A DNA stretch of 64,000 bases. Origin: DASQBT01 sp963746955 (GTDB taxonomy: Bacteria; Pseudomonadota; Gammaproteobacteria; Burkholderiales; Thiobacillaceae). Shown one piece after another: positions 43,612 through 53,877 of this stretch (position 1 is the stretch's first letter; each line of letters starts with the position of its first letter). The stretch spans positions 92,384-156,383 of the forward strand of contig CAVVDR010000005.1 in NCBI GenBank assembly GCA_963746955.1, given 5' to 3'. The position numbers and the translations under genes were made by a program. The notes beneath the pieces are model-generated. The model saw nothing but the letters and a program-made list of their open reading frames with translations, made no database searches and was not told the DNA's origin.

Positions 43612-44916
43612 TTAGGAAAACAGCCGCAGCGCCAGGTCGCTGCCGGCGGAAATGCCCCGGGTTTCCATGCGGCCATAGATCTGCGCAAGCTGCTGACGAA
43701 TCCGCTCGATGCCGGTGTCGGTCAGCGGCCGCAGGTTGTCGTCCACCAGCAGACCATTGACCTCATGGGCCAGTTTGCGGCCCAGTGCAACCATGCTGTC
43801 AAAGATCTTCAGGCCATCCGGCACCCGGGGCACATCGAACAGCAGGGTCACTCCACGGGTGGAAAAGCTGTCGAGGCTCTCAGGCGAGAAGGGTGTCGAT
43901 TCGTGGTTGCACAGGGAAAACAGGATTTCGCCGCGCCGGTCCTGGAGTTGATAGGTGCCGTCCGGAGCGAGCACCATGCCGGCAATATCGGCCTCCTGGC
44001 GCACGTGGTTCATGGGCAGGCTCTCTTCCCCGCGAGCGACCACGTTGAGCCCGATCAGCACATCGACATCGACGCAGAATAGATCCAGGACCCGCGCCCG
44101 TTCCAGCGCGCTAACGAAATCATCACAACTGACTCGCAGGCTGTGCGGCTCGGCATGGTCACGCACCAGGGCACACAGGGCAGTCAATTCCTGCTCACTG
44201 ACGCTGCCATTGCGGTCAGCCAGTTGCATGCTCACGATGATTTCCCGGTAATGGACGTCAGACCAGATGCGAAGCTCCTCCCAGCCATCGCCGTTGACCG
44301 GATAGCCCATCCAGCGCACCTGTTTTCCCAGGGTTCGGGATTGCGCCACCGCATCGGAAAAGACGCCGGACAGTATGCCATCGCCCTTGACCTGAATGCG
44401 GTATTCAATGGCCTGCTCATGCGGGCTGTACGGCGGGACCGGCGCCAACGGAGCGGCCTCCTGCACTGGCTTGGCGGGAACCGTGACGCGGGGCGACGCA
44501 GCGGCCTCTTCTACCGGCTTTGCCGGAACCACAACGCGGGGCGCAGGCCTGGGCACTTCCTGAGCCGGTGCCGCTTTGGGCGCCAGGGTTTCGGCAGGTT
44601 TGGCGACCGGGGTGGAAACAGACTGCGGCGCTTGCTCGAAACGCGGCTCCTGCAGTCCGGTGGCCCGATCCAGGCCGGACAAGTCATGTTCGAACTGGGG
44701 CTCCCGCACTTCCGGCTCGACCCGTTGATGAGGCGCCCTTGCTGACGGGGAATACGCCTCAATGGGAGCCTTGTCCATAAGGGGGTCGCGTTCCAGGGAG
44801 CGGAAGGTGGCTTCGGCCTGCTTGCGATAGCGCCGCTCCTGGATGCGGTTATAGCCCAGGACGCCGATCACGGCCACTGCGCCGAATACCGCCAATGCGA
44901 TCTGCAATTCACTCAT
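43612..44916 (-). CDS. zipA: Cell division protein ZipA family
   Basis: 434 aa: one N-terminal transmembrane helix (LQIALAVFGAVAVIGVLGY), a charged then Pro/Ala-rich linker with repeats (VVPAKPVEEAA, TVPAKPVQEAA), and a C-terminal FtsZ-binding domain from ~residue 300 (EESLPMNHVRQEADIAGM; TLLFDVPRVPDGLKIFDSM). It anchors FtsZ at the inner membrane. It lies between ftsB and ligA. Confidence 0.88.
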   Translation of the reverse strand: MSELQIALAVFGAVAVIGVLGYNRIQERRYRKQAEATFRSLERDPLMDKAPIEAYSPSARAPHQRVEPEVREPQFEHDLSGLDRATGLQEPRFEQAPQSVSTPVAKPAETLAPKAAPAQEVPRPAPRVVVPAKPVEEAAASPRVTVPAKPVQEAAPLAPVPPYSPHEQAIEYRIQVKGDGILSGVFSDAVAQSRTLGKQVRWMGYPVNGDGWEELRIWSDVHYREIIVSMQLADRNGSVSEQELTALCALVRDHAEPHSLRVSCDDFVSALERARVLDLFCVDVDVLIGLNVVARGEESLPMNHVRQEADIAGMVLAPDGTYQLQDRRGEILFSLCNHESTPFSPESLDSFSTRGVTLLFDVPRVPDGLKIFDSMVALGRKLAHEVNGLLVDDNLRPLTDTGIERIRQQLAQIYGRMETRGISAGSDLALRLFS

Positions 44917-45218
44917 TGCTTGTTCTCTTGCGACTCACGCGAAACTGTACTGCCAACCACCCTGACATAGATTTCACCGGGGCGGATCATGCCCAGTTCG
45001 GAACGCGCCCGCTCCTCAATGGCGTCCTTGCCCTGCTTGAGATCCTGAACCTCAGCGGCAAAGGCTGCATTGCGCTGACGCAGTTTGTCATTCAACTGGC
45101 GCTGCTCTTCCACTTTGCGATCGTCGGACAGCAGCCTTAGCCACCCCGTGTCGCCAAACCAGAGCGGGTATTGTAATAGCAGGATCAGCACAATAAGCGC
45201 CGGGGTTAGCCACTTCAC
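44913..45218 (-). CDS. ftsB: Cell division protein FtsB
   Basis: About 101 aa from GTG 45218 (VKWLTPALIVLILLLQYPLWFG); ATG 45245 nine codons upstream is the alternative. A single membrane helix is followed by a periplasmic coiled coil (VEEQRQLNDKLRQRNAAFAAEVQDLKQG). Part of the FtsQLB divisome complex. Located after eno, as in many betaproteobacteria, and overlapping zipA by 4 bases. Confidence 0.92.
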   Translation of the reverse strand: MKWLTPALIVLILLLQYPLWFGDTGWLRLLSDDRKVEEQRQLNDKLRQRNAAFAAEVQDLKQGKDAIEERARSELGMIRPGEIYVRVVGSTVSRESQENKQ

Positions 45219-45316
45219 GCTCGTCTCGACAATCTCGTCCGGCAAGATGATTGCTCGCCCCGCCTTCGTTCACCGTCCAAGCATTTTTCTGCGCTGTCCA
45301 CGAGTAGCGTCATCAA

Positions 45317-46600
45317 TCAACGAATGGAGTAGAACGCCTCTTTGCCCGGATAGGCGGCGCCCTCACCCAGTTCCTCTTCAATCCGGAGCAACTGATTGTA
45401 CTTGGCCATGCGATCCGATCGGGACAGCGACCCGGTCTTGATCTGCAGGGCATTGGTCGCCACCGCCAGATCCGCAATCGTCGAGTCCTCGGTTTCGCCG
45501 GAGCGATGCGAAATGACGCAAGTATAGCCCGCACGCTTGGCGGTTTCGATTGCCTCGAAAGTCTCGCTCAGGGTCCCGATCTGGTTGAGTTTGATCAGGA
45601 TGGAGTTGGCGATGCCTTTTTCTATCCCTTGCCGGAGAATCTTTGCGTTGGTCACAAAGATATCATCCCCCACCAGCTGGATTTTGTGGCCCAGCTTCTT
45701 GCTCAGGATTGCCCAGCCTTCCCAGTCGTCCTCCGCCATGCCGTCCTCGATGCTGAGGATAGGATAGCTGTCGCACCAGGCCGCCAGATAATCGGCGAAC
45801 TGTGCTGAGCCGAACTTGAGGCCTTCGGCCTTGATGTGATACTTGCCGTCCTTGTAGAACTCGCTGGCGGCACAGTCCAATCCGATGGCGATGTCCTCGC
45901 CGGGCGTGAAACCGGCGGCGGAAATTGCCTCCACAATCAGCTTGAGGGCGGTTTCATTGGATTCCAGATTGGGCGCAAAGCCGCCCTCGTCGCCCACCGT
46001 GGTGGCCATGCCCTTGCCATTCAGCAGTTTCTTCAAGGCATGGAACACTTCGGCCCCATAGCGCAGGGCTTCACGGAAGCTCTCGGCACCGACAGGAATG
46101 ACCATGAATTCCTGCATGTCTATGCTGTTGTTGGCATGCACCCCGCCGTTGACGATGTTCATCAGCGGAACCGGCAGACTCATGGGCGCCGCGCCGCCCA
46201 GATAGCGATACAGAGGAAGGCCAGCCTGCTCCGCCGCGGCCCGCGCCGTCGCCACGGATACGGCAAGAATGGCATTGGCGCCCAGGCGTGACTTGGTCGC
46301 GGTGCCATCCAGTTCAATCAGGCTGCGGTCGATAAATGCCTGGTCCTCGGCATCCAGCCCCAGCAGGGCTTCACAGATTTCGGTATTGACGTTTTCGACC
46401 GCCCTCAGTACGCCTTTGCCCAGATAGCGCGACTTGTCGCCGTCGCGCAATTCGAGGGCCTCGCGGCTGCCGGTGGACGCGCCGGAGGGCACCGCCGCCC
46501 GGCCCATTACGCCGGACTCGAGCAATACATCCGCTTCCACTGTGGGGTTGCCGCGCGAATCCAAAATCTCGCGGGCGATCACATCGACAATTGCACTCAA
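45317..46600 (-). CDS. eno: Enolase
   Basis: 427 aa, TTG start (the sequence after it reads SAIVDVIAREILDSRGNPTVE, a normal enolase N-terminus). Motifs SGVMGRAAVPSGASTG, DEGGFAPNL, SIEDGMAEDDWEG and SHRSGETEDSTIADLAV are complete. Glycolytic enzyme, cytoplasmic. It follows kdsA by 90 bases. Confidence 0.97.
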   Translation of the reverse strand: MSAIVDVIAREILDSRGNPTVEADVLLESGVMGRAAVPSGASTGSREALELRDGDKSRYLGKGVLRAVENVNTEICEALLGLDAEDQAFIDRSLIELDGTATKSRLGANAILAVSVATARAAAEQAGLPLYRYLGGAAPMSLPVPLMNIVNGGVHANNSIDMQEFMVIPVGAESFREALRYGAEVFHALKKLLNGKGMATTVGDEGGFAPNLESNETALKLIVEAISAAGFTPGEDIAIGLDCAASEFYKDGKYHIKAEGLKFGSAQFADYLAAWCDSYPILSIEDGMAEDDWEGWAILSKKLGHKIQLVGDDIFVTNAKILRQGIEKGIANSILIKLNQIGTLSETFEAIETAKRAGYTCVISHRSGETEDSTIADLAVATNALQIKTGSLSRSDRMAKYNQLLRIEEELGEGAAYPGKEAFYSIR

Positions 46601-46690
46601 TTTCTATCCTTGCGTTCGGCAGTTACAAAGAGGGCATCAGGACAGGAGGTCTTCTGCTTTGTATTGCTCTTCTGCTCCTGGCCTCCCTGT

Positions 46691-47533
46691 TCAACTCTTT
46701 GCCACTTTGTCTTCCATAAACCCGCGCTGCTTTACCAGCGCATCGATTTCCTTCAGGGTCTCGAGCAATTCCTGCATCATGTTCAGCGGCCAGGCATTGG
46801 GCCCATCTGACAGCGCACGTTCCGGATCGGGATGGGTTTCCGCGAACAGACCGGCAACGCCGGAGGCGACCGCAGCGCGCGCCAGCACCGGCACGAACTC
46901 GCGCTGGCCGCCGGACCGGTCGCCCTGCCCGCCGGGCTGCTGCACCGAGTGGGTAGCGTCAAACACCACGGGACAGCCTGTATCACGCATGACCATCAAG
47001 CCCCGCATATCGGAAATGAGCGTGTTGTAGCCGAAGCTCACCCCGCGCTCGCACACCATGATCTGGTCGTTGCCCACCGCACGGGCCTTGTCCACCACAT
47101 TCTGCATGTCCCAGGGAGCAAGAAACTGGCCCTTCTTGATGTTGACCGCCTTGCCCTGGCGCGCCACATTCTGGATGAAGTTGGTCTGCCGGCACAGGAA
47201 CGCCGGCGTCTGCAGCACATCCACCACCGCTGCAACTTCTTTCAGCGGCGTGTCCTCATGAACATCAGTCAGCACCGGCACGCCGATCTTCTTCCTTACT
47301 TCGGAAAGGATGCGCAGTCCTTGGTCCACGCCCAGGCCGCGAAAGCTTTTCGCCGATGAGCGGTTGGCCTTGTCAAACGAGGACTTGTATATGAATGGCA
47401 CGTTCAGCGAGGCGCAGATTTCCTTGAGCCGACCCGCCGTATCCATGGCCAGTTGCTCGGATTCAATCACGCAGGGGCCGCTGATGAGAAACAGCGGCTG
47501 ATCGAGGCCCGCTTCAAAGCCGCATAGCTTCAT
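46691..47533 (-). CDS. kdsA: 2-dehydro-3-deoxyphosphooctonate aldolase (KDO-8-P synthase)
   Basis: 280 aa from ATG 47533, which overlaps the pyrG stop. Makes KDO-8-phosphate for lipopolysaccharide from arabinose-5-phosphate and PEP. Motifs: LISGPCVIESEQLA, YKSSFDKANRSS, VLTDVHED and VVFDATHSVQQPGG. Confidence 0.97.
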   Translation of the reverse strand: MKLCGFEAGLDQPLFLISGPCVIESEQLAMDTAGRLKEICASLNVPFIYKSSFDKANRSSAKSFRGLGVDQGLRILSEVRKKIGVPVLTDVHEDTPLKEVAAVVDVLQTPAFLCRQTNFIQNVARQGKAVNIKKGQFLAPWDMQNVVDKARAVGNDQIMVCERGVSFGYNTLISDMRGLMVMRDTGCPVVFDATHSVQQPGGQGDRSGGQREFVPVLARAAVASGVAGLFAETHPDPERALSDGPNAWPLNMMQELLETLKEIDALVKQRGFMEDKVAKS

Positions 47534-49180
47534 GCCGCCTCCCGATTGTTTCTGGCCTTTTGCGCCAACGCCGCCTCGACGAAGGCTTTGAACAGCGGAT
47601 GCCCGTCGCGCGGGTTGCTGGTGAACTCGGGATGAAACTGACAGCCGACAAACCAGGGATGCTTGTCCTGCGGCAGTTCTATCATCTCGCACAATTCGGT
47701 GCCGGGCGCACGGCCCGAGACCACCAGTCCTTTGGCTTCGAGCTGGCTCAGCAGTGTGTTGTTGACCTCATAGCGGTGACGGTGGCGTTCCATGATCTCG
47801 GGCTGGCCGTATACGCGTCGGGTCAAGGAGCCCTCGGCCAATTTGCAGACCTGCCCGCCGAGCCGCATGGTGCCGCCCATGATCGGATTGCTCGCTGCGT
47901 ATTTCCACGCGGCCTTCGCGGTCCAGCCATTCGGTGATCAAACCAATCACCGGGTAAGGCGTCGCGGGTTCGAACTCGGTGGAATGCGCACCGTTCATGC
48001 CGGCCACGTCACGCGCATACTCCACCACTGCCAACTGCATGCCGAGGCAGATTCCCAGATAGGGCACCCGGTTTTCACGCGCATAGCGAATGGCGGCCAT
48101 CTTCCCTTCCACACCACGTTTGCCAAATCCGCCGGGGACCAGAATGGCATCCATGTCTTTCAGGCAATCGACCCCCTTGCTCTCGATACTTTCAGAATCG
48201 ATGTAATGAACATTGACCCGGCTGTGGGTATGGATGCCGGCATGGACCATGGCTTCCGACAGCGATTTGTACGATTCGGTCAGGTCCACGTATTTGCCGA
48301 CAAACGCCACATTGACTTCATGCGCCGGATTTTCCAGCGCATGCACCAGATTCTTCCATACCGTCAGATCGGCCGCTCGCGCTAGGATGCCCAGCTTGTG
48401 GCACACGATCTCGTCGAGTATCTGGTCGTGCAGCATGGTGGGGATCTTGTAGATCGAGTCCGCATCCAGCACTTGAATCACCGCTTCGGGCTGCACATTG
48501 GTGAACAGCGCGATCTTGCGCCGCTCCTCCGCGGGAATTTCCCGATCGGCCCGACACAACAGGATATCCGGCTGTATGCCGATTTCACGCAGTTCCTTGA
48601 CCGAATGCTGGGTCGGTTTGGTCTTAAGCTCGCCCGCTGTCGGAATATAGGGCAACAGCGTTAGATGAATGAAGCAGGTGTTAATGCGCCCTTCCTCTAT
48701 GCCCATCTGGCGGATGGCTTCCAGAAACGGCAGCGATTCGATATCACCCACCGTGCCGCCGATTTCCACCAGCGCGACATCCGCCTTCCCTGCGCCCGAA
48801 CGAATATGCAGTTTGATCTCGTCCGTAATGTGCGGAATGACCTGCACCGTGCCGCCGAGATAGTCGCCCCGGCGCTCCTTGTCGATCACGCACTTGTAGA
48901 TCTGTCCGGTGGTGAAATTGTTGCCCTTGCCCATCTTCGCGCGGGAAAAACGTTCGTAGTGCCCCAAATCCAGATCGGTCTCGGCCCCATCTTCCGTCAC
49001 GAACACCTCGCCGTGCTGGAACGGACTCATCGTTCCAGGGTCCACGTTGATGTAGGGATCAAGTTTTAACAGGGTGACTTTGAGGCCACGGGATTCGAGA
49101 ATCGCGGCCAGGGAAGCAGAGGCGATGCCTTTACCTAAGGAAGACACCACACCGCCGGTGACAAACACATACTTGGTCAT
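47530..49180 (-). pseudogene. pyrG: CTP synthase with one frameshift
   Basis: From ATG 49180 (MTKYVFVTGGVVSSLGKG) the synthase domain and most of the glutaminase domain (GICLGMQ with the catalytic Cys) are open. At about 47883-47888 the frame must shift by one base: RVEIRSEQSD continues as MGGTMRLGGQVCKL in a different frame and runs to the normal end (VGCQFHPEFTSNP). One extra C in the genomic GATCATGGG context would explain it. CTP synthase is essential, so either a sequence error or another copy is expected. Confidence 0.9.
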
Positions 49181-49450
49181 GGTTATGGGCGGGACGGGCA
49201 ATGCCGAATTCTACCCCATTGAACCTTCGGTCAACTATCCGAGGCCGGCTCAGGAACAGCCGAACCTGAATGCTCGTGAATTCAGCAGCACGCACACGGG
49301 TGCGCCGGATTGGGCAAGCGGTGTTCAGCGTGTCCGCTCGCGCCATCTCGCTGCCGGGTCAACCGGGTTCAACCGAAAGAATATTCAGCGCCTCGTTCCA
49401 TGCACGCCGGTCAGCTCAAGCGCATACAATGATCGATCCACGAGTACCCC

Positions 49451-49479
49451 TTTACATGGGTGGTTTTAATAACTATAAT
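49451..49479 (+). promoter_or_regulatory. sigma70 promoter of feoAB
   Basis: TTTACA (49451-49456, 5/6) with a 17-base spacer and a perfect TATAAT (49474-49479). The -10 overlaps the Fur box by three bases, a typical arrangement for iron repression. The feoA ATG is 38 bases further on. Confidence 0.7.
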
Positions 49480-49495
49480 GCGAATTGTTCTTATT
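49477..49495. promoter_or_regulatory. Fur box
   Basis: AATGCGAATTGTTCTTATT fits the common variant AATGAGAATNATTCTCATT at 15 of 18 defined positions and overlaps the -10. Fur with Fe2+ bound here would block feoAB transcription. Confidence 0.7.
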
Positions 49496-49516
49496 TAAGT
49501 TCCGGGTTAAAGCCAA

Positions 49517-49756
49517 ATGAGTGCTTCCCTGTCCCTTGCCCATCTCAAGCCTGGTGATCACGCGGTCATCTCTCACTTGAAAGTGGACGAAGCCTTGTAT
49601 CAGCGCCTGTCGGCGATGGGGCTGCGGATTGGCCGTTCGGTGCGCGTGGTGCGGCGTGCCGCCCTCTCCGGTCCGATCCAGGTGCGGGTGGGATTTACCG
49701 ACCTGATCCTGCGCCTGGCCGACGCCCGCAATATCTCCGTCACCGCGGTCAACTGA
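49517..49756 (+). CDS. feoA: Ferrous iron transport protein A
   Basis: 79 aa SH3-like small protein (LAHLKPGDHAVISHLKVD; RLSAMGLRIGRSVRVVRRA; LILRLADARNISV). It assists FeoB. Preceded by a Fur-controlled promoter and followed by feoB after 40 bases. Confidence 0.93.
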   Translation: MSASLSLAHLKPGDHAVISHLKVDEALYQRLSAMGLRIGRSVRVVRRAALSGPIQVRVGFTDLILRLADARNISVTAVN

Positions 49757-49796
49757 TTCATCGTCAGCGTCCCCTCGCTCACCCGACCGGTCAACC

Positions 49797-51587
49797 TTGA
49801 AACGTCTTGCCCTGCTCGGTATGCCCAACACGGGCAAATCCACATTCTTCAATCGGCTGACGGGCGCCAGCGCCCGAGTGGGCAACTGGCCCGGCGTCAC
49901 GGTGGATCTGCTGGGCGCGAAGATCCTGCTCGGGGCGCACATGGTCGAGGCCGTGGATCTGCCCGGCGTGTACGACCTGCACGGCTTCACCGAAGACGAA
50001 TTGGTGGTGCGTCACTTTCTGGAAAACAATCCGGTAGATGTGGTGGCGATCATCCTCAATTCCGGCCAGATCGAACACCAGCTTTCCCTTGCCCTTCAAG
50101 CCAAGCAACTGGGCCTGCCCGCGGTACTGTTCCTCAACATGCGCGACGAGGCGGATCACATGGGCATCCGTATCGACACCCGGCGCATGAGCGAGGATTT
50201 GGGCATGCCGGTGTTGAGCCTGAGCGCCAAGTATGGCCAGGGATTTGCCGAGGCAAAGAACATGCTGAGCGGCATGCTGGCCATCAGCGAAAGCCGGCCC
50301 GGCCTCGACGATCTGCGCGTCCGGCTGGCGCCCGACGACCAGATCGAGAGGCAGATGCATACCGTGCTGAGCCGCTCGGTCATGCTCCCCACCCTGTTGC
50401 CGGAAAGTTTTACCGCCCGCCTCGACAAGGTGCTGCTGCATCCCTGGCTGGGCCTGCCGATATTCTTCGGCGTCATGTACCTGCTGTTCCAGGGCATCTT
50501 CCTTCTTGGCGCGCCTTTGCAGAAAGCGGTGGGATGGCTGCTTGACCAGGTCAGCCAGCACGCGCTGGAACCCATCCTTGCCGGCAGTCCGGTGTGGCTG
50601 CATGGTCTGCTCATCGACGGCATCTACAACGGCGTCGGCACTGTGGCTTCCTTCGTGCCCATCATCGTGCTGTTCTTTCTGTTCATGGCTGTGGTGGAAG
50701 ACACCGGCTACCTGTCGCGCGCCGCGTTTCTCATGGACAGCCTCATGTCCCGCCTGGGGCTCGATGGCCGCAGCTTCGTCATGCTGCTGATGGGCTTCGG
50801 CTGCAACGTGCCCGCCCTCATGGGCACACGGGTCATGCGCTCGCGCGCCCTGCGCCTGCTGACCATGCTGGTGATCCCCTTCTCGCTCTGCTCGGCGCGG
50901 CTGCAGGTCTTCATCTTCATCACCGCCGCGCTGTTTTCCCCCAGCCATGCGCCGCTGGTGCTGTTCTCGCTGTACCTGATGAGCTTTGCCACGGCCATTT
51001 TCACCGCGCTCATCTTCAAGCGGAAATTCAAGAACACCGAGCCCTTTGTCCTGGAGCTGCCGCCCTTCCGCCTGCCCACCACACGCCAACTCTGGCTGCG
51101 CGGCTGGCAGGAAGTCCGCCACTTTCTGAACCGCGCCACCAAGTTCATCATCAGCGGCGTGGTGCTCGTCTGGGCCCTGACCCACCTGCCGCCCGGCGTC
51201 GCGGAAGCCAGCGCGCAAACCTTCGCCGGCCAGTTGGGCAATCTGTTGTCCCCCTTCCTTGACCCGCTGGGCATCCACCAGCAACTGGCGATCGCCCTCA
51301 TATTCGGCTTTGTCGCCAAGGAAATCGTGATCGGCGCCCTGGCGGTCATCTTCGGCATGCAGGGCACCGCCCTGGTCGGCCAGCTTGCGCACAGCATGGA
51401 CTGGACCCAGGCCTATTCCTTCATGCTGTTCACCCTCATCTACACCCCCTGCCTGTCCACCATCGCCACCATGAAGAGCGAGTCGCGCAGCAACCTGTAC
51501 ACCATCGGGTCTGTGGCCTGGTCGCTGGGATTGGCGTGGGGAGTGTCGTTCGTGTTCTATCAGAGTGCCAAGGCGCTGGGTTACTAG
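49797..51587 (+). CDS. feoB: Ferrous iron transport protein B
   Basis: 596 aa from a TTG start; shorter than E. coli FeoB. The N-terminal G domain has G1 GMPNTGKST, G3 DLPG and a G4-like NMRDEAD. The membrane domain follows, with two Gate motifs (EDTGYLSRAAFLMD and the second near KEIVIGALAVIFG). GTP-dependent Fe2+ uptake at the inner membrane, useful for the many iron-sulfur and heme proteins here. Confidence 0.95.
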   Translation: MKRLALLGMPNTGKSTFFNRLTGASARVGNWPGVTVDLLGAKILLGAHMVEAVDLPGVYDLHGFTEDELVVRHFLENNPVDVVAIILNSGQIEHQLSLALQAKQLGLPAVLFLNMRDEADHMGIRIDTRRMSEDLGMPVLSLSAKYGQGFAEAKNMLSGMLAISESRPGLDDLRVRLAPDDQIERQMHTVLSRSVMLPTLLPESFTARLDKVLLHPWLGLPIFFGVMYLLFQGIFLLGAPLQKAVGWLLDQVSQHALEPILAGSPVWLHGLLIDGIYNGVGTVASFVPIIVLFFLFMAVVEDTGYLSRAAFLMDSLMSRLGLDGRSFVMLLMGFGCNVPALMGTRVMRSRALRLLTMLVIPFSLCSARLQVFIFITAALFSPSHAPLVLFSLYLMSFATAIFTALIFKRKFKNTEPFVLELPPFRLPTTRQLWLRGWQEVRHFLNRATKFIISGVVLVWALTHLPPGVAEASAQTFAGQLGNLLSPFLDPLGIHQQLAIALIFGFVAKEIVIGALAVIFGMQGTALVGQLAHSMDWTQAYSFMLFTLIYTPCLSTIATMKSESRSNLYTIGSVAWSLGLAWGVSFVFYQSAKALGY

Positions 51588-51733
51588 GGCCCGCGGCAGC
51601 ACGCTCGGCCAAACCGCAACACCCCCTTCTCTTCCTGGCCGGGCTATGCTGGAAACGCCTGACCGCGCCACCATACAGCCCTCTCTGTAGCGCAGTCAGT
51701 TCCATAGACCTCCCATCAGGAGAAGGCGAACCG

Positions 51734-53509
51734 ATGGACATGTCCTGGACCCAGCAAGCGGTCGTGTTCCTGGCGGCAGCGGTCATCACTGTGCCGCTGT
51801 TCAAACGCCTGGGCCTGGGCGCGGTGCTGGGCTATCTGATCGCCGGCATTCTCATCGGGCCGCGCGTGCTCGGCTTCGTCAGCAAGGTCGAGATGACCCT
51901 GCACTTCGCCGAACTGGGCGTGGTGCTGCTGCTCTTCGTCATCGGGCTGGAGCTGCAACCCTCGCGCCTGTGGGCACTGCGCCGTCCGGTGTTCGGCCTG
52001 GGCAGCGCCCAGGTGCTCGTCACCGGATTGATCCTCGGCGGCGCGGGGCTGGCCTTCGGCCTTTCACCCACTGCCGCGTTCATGGCCGGGCTGTCGCTGT
52101 CGCTCTCCTCCACCGCGCTGGCGCTGCAGATGCTGGCGGAGCGAAAGCAGCTCACCACCCACTACGGCCGCGCCTCGTTTGCCATCCTGTTGTTCCAGGA
52201 CCTGGCCGCGATACCGCTGCTGGCCGTTCTGCCCCTGCTCGGCGCCGGCGTCCACGACCAGGGCTGGGACTGGACCGGCACGGCGCGCGCAGCGGCCGTG
52301 GTGCTGGCGGTCATCCTCATCGGGCGCCTGCTGCTGCGCCCCTATCTGCGCTTGGCCGCCTCCGCCGACAGCCACGAAGTGTTCATCGCCGCCACCCTGC
52401 TGGTGGTGGTGGGCACCGCCCTCCTAATGCAGCAGGCCGGCCTGTCGATGGCGCTGGGCTCGTTTCTTGCCGGCGTGCTGCTGGCCGATTCGGAATACCG
52501 CCACGAACTGGAAGCCGACATCGAGCCGTTCAAGGGCCTGCTGCTGGGCCTGTTCTTCATCGCCGTCGGCATGTCGGTCGATTTGCGCCTGGTCATACAG
52601 CAGCCGCTTCTGCTGGTTGGATTGACGCTTGGCCTGATGGCGACCAAGGCCCTGGTGCTCTATGTCATCGCACGGCTGGGACGCTACAGCCACGGCGCGG
52701 CGGTCAACCTTGCGCTCACCATCTCCCAGGGCGGAGAGTTTGCCTTCGTGCTGTTCGGCGTTGCCGCCGGCGCGCAGGTGCTCGACGCGGCGCTGTCCGA
52801 CAAGCTCGTCGTCGTGGTTTCGCTGTCCATGGCCCTCACTCCGCTGCTGGTCACCTTGAACGAGAAGGTGCTCAAGATCGGCCACGCCGTTGCCGAGACC
52901 CAGCCCTTCGATCGCATCGAGCCGCGCGAGCACCGCGTCATCATCGCCGGCTTCGGCCGCTTCGGCCAGATGATCGCGCGCACCCTGCGCATGAAAAAGA
53001 TCCCCTTCACCGCGCTGGAAGCCAGCTTCGAGCAGGTTGATTTCGTGCGCAAGTTCGGCAGCAAGATCTATTTCGGCGACGCCTCGCGCCTTGACCTGCT
53101 ACGCGCCGCGCACGCCGACCAGGCGGAGATCTTCGTGCTCGCCATCGACGACATCGAAGCGTCGGTGCGCACCGCCGAAATGGTCAAAAAGCATTATCCG
53201 CACCTCAAGATCTACGCCCGCGCGCGCAACCGCGCGCACGCCTACCGCCTGATGGACGTGGGCGTGGACAAACTGATCCGCGAGACCTTCCTGTCCAGCC
53301 TGGAACTGGCGCGCGACGTGCTCGTCGGGCTGGGTTATCCCATCGCCGAAGCCGATGAAGCCGTGCGAGTCTTCCGCCGGCACGACGAAGACCTGCTCGC
53401 GAAGCAGCACAAGATCCATGAGGACGAGGCACAGCTCATCGCCTCTGCCCGCCAGGGTGCAGAAGAGCTGGAGCGGCTGTTTGGCGAGGATACGCAGGCG
53501 ACGAAGTGA
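51734..53509 (+). CDS. Kef-type monovalent cation:proton antiporter
   Basis: 591 aa from ATG 51734 (AGGAGAAGG upstream). About twelve helices of the CPA2 family (residues 1-380; FQDLAAIPLLAVLPLLG is the exchange motif region), then a TrkA-N Rossmann domain (VIIAGFGRFGQMIARTL, ~residue 400) and a charged C-terminal tail. Resembles KefB/KefC, which export K+ in exchange for H+ during electrophile stress. Confidence 0.9.
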   Translation: MDMSWTQQAVVFLAAAVITVPLFKRLGLGAVLGYLIAGILIGPRVLGFVSKVEMTLHFAELGVVLLLFVIGLELQPSRLWALRRPVFGLGSAQVLVTGLILGGAGLAFGLSPTAAFMAGLSLSLSSTALALQMLAERKQLTTHYGRASFAILLFQDLAAIPLLAVLPLLGAGVHDQGWDWTGTARAAAVVLAVILIGRLLLRPYLRLAASADSHEVFIAATLLVVVGTALLMQQAGLSMALGSFLAGVLLADSEYRHELEADIEPFKGLLLGLFFIAVGMSVDLRLVIQQPLLLVGLTLGLMATKALVLYVIARLGRYSHGAAVNLALTISQGGEFAFVLFGVAAGAQVLDAALSDKLVVVVSLSMALTPLLVTLNEKVLKIGHAVAETQPFDRIEPREHRVIIAGFGRFGQMIARTLRMKKIPFTALEASFEQVDFVRKFGSKIYFGDASRLDLLRAAHADQAEIFVLAIDDIEASVRTAEMVKKHYPHLKIYARARNRAHAYRLMDVGVDKLIRETFLSSLELARDVLVGLGYPIAEADEAVRVFRRHDEDLLAKQHKIHEDEAQLIASARQGAEELERLFGEDTQATK

Positions 53510-53568
53510 AGAGAAAACGCGCTTCTCCGAATGGCGCACTCGCGGCATAATCCCTGGCGGAGACAAGC

Positions 53569-53877
53569 ATGAACAACATCATCGAACAGCGCCGCAGCGA
53601 AGTCGCCGCCCTGTGCCGCCGTGCCGGCGCCCGGCGGCTGGACGCATTCGGCTCCGCTGTCCGGGCAGACTTCGACCCTGCCAAGAGCGATCTTGATTTT
53701 CTGGTTGAGCTGGACGACTTGTGTCCCGCCGACTACGCGCAAGCCTACTTCAGCCTGAAAGAGGGCCTGGAATCCCTGTTCGGGAGATCAGTGGACCTCG
53801 TCACCGGCAGCAGTCTGGCCAATCCCTACTTCCGCGACCGGATCGACGCAGAACGTCAAACCCTCTATGCACGCTGA
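53569..53877 (+). CDS. mntA: MntA-type minimal nucleotidyltransferase antitoxin
   Basis: 102 aa with the MNT signature GSAVRADFDPAKSDLDFLVEL (GSx10DxD). In MntA-HepT systems it neutralises HepT by adding AMP to a toxin Tyr. Translationally coupled to hepT (11-base overlap). Confidence 0.9.
   Translation: MNNIIEQRRSEVAALCRRAGARRLDAFGSAVRADFDPAKSDLDFLVELDDLCPADYAQAYFSLKEGLESLFGRSVDLVTGSSLANPYFRDRIDAERQTLYAR

Larger units (their letters stand above)
49181..49516. other. Divergent pyrG / feoA intergenic region
   Basis: No gene seen. It contains the well-formed feoA promoter and Fur box at 49451-49495; nothing comparable was found for pyrG. Confidence 0.55.

Noticed and set aside
42139..44082. 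647-codon open frame on the plus strand
   Set aside because: Antisense to ligA and zipA, with no recognisable domain; the opposite strand carries clear LigA and ZipA motifs.
47534..47692. 53-codon N-terminal extension of kdsA
   Set aside because: It reads through the pyrG coding region in another frame, and KdsA normally begins at the ATG at 47533.
49791..51674. 627-codon open frame on the minus strand
   Set aside because: It is fully antisense to feoB, whose G-domain motifs are clear; the His/Gln/Glu-rich translation is typical of a GC-rich shadow frame.
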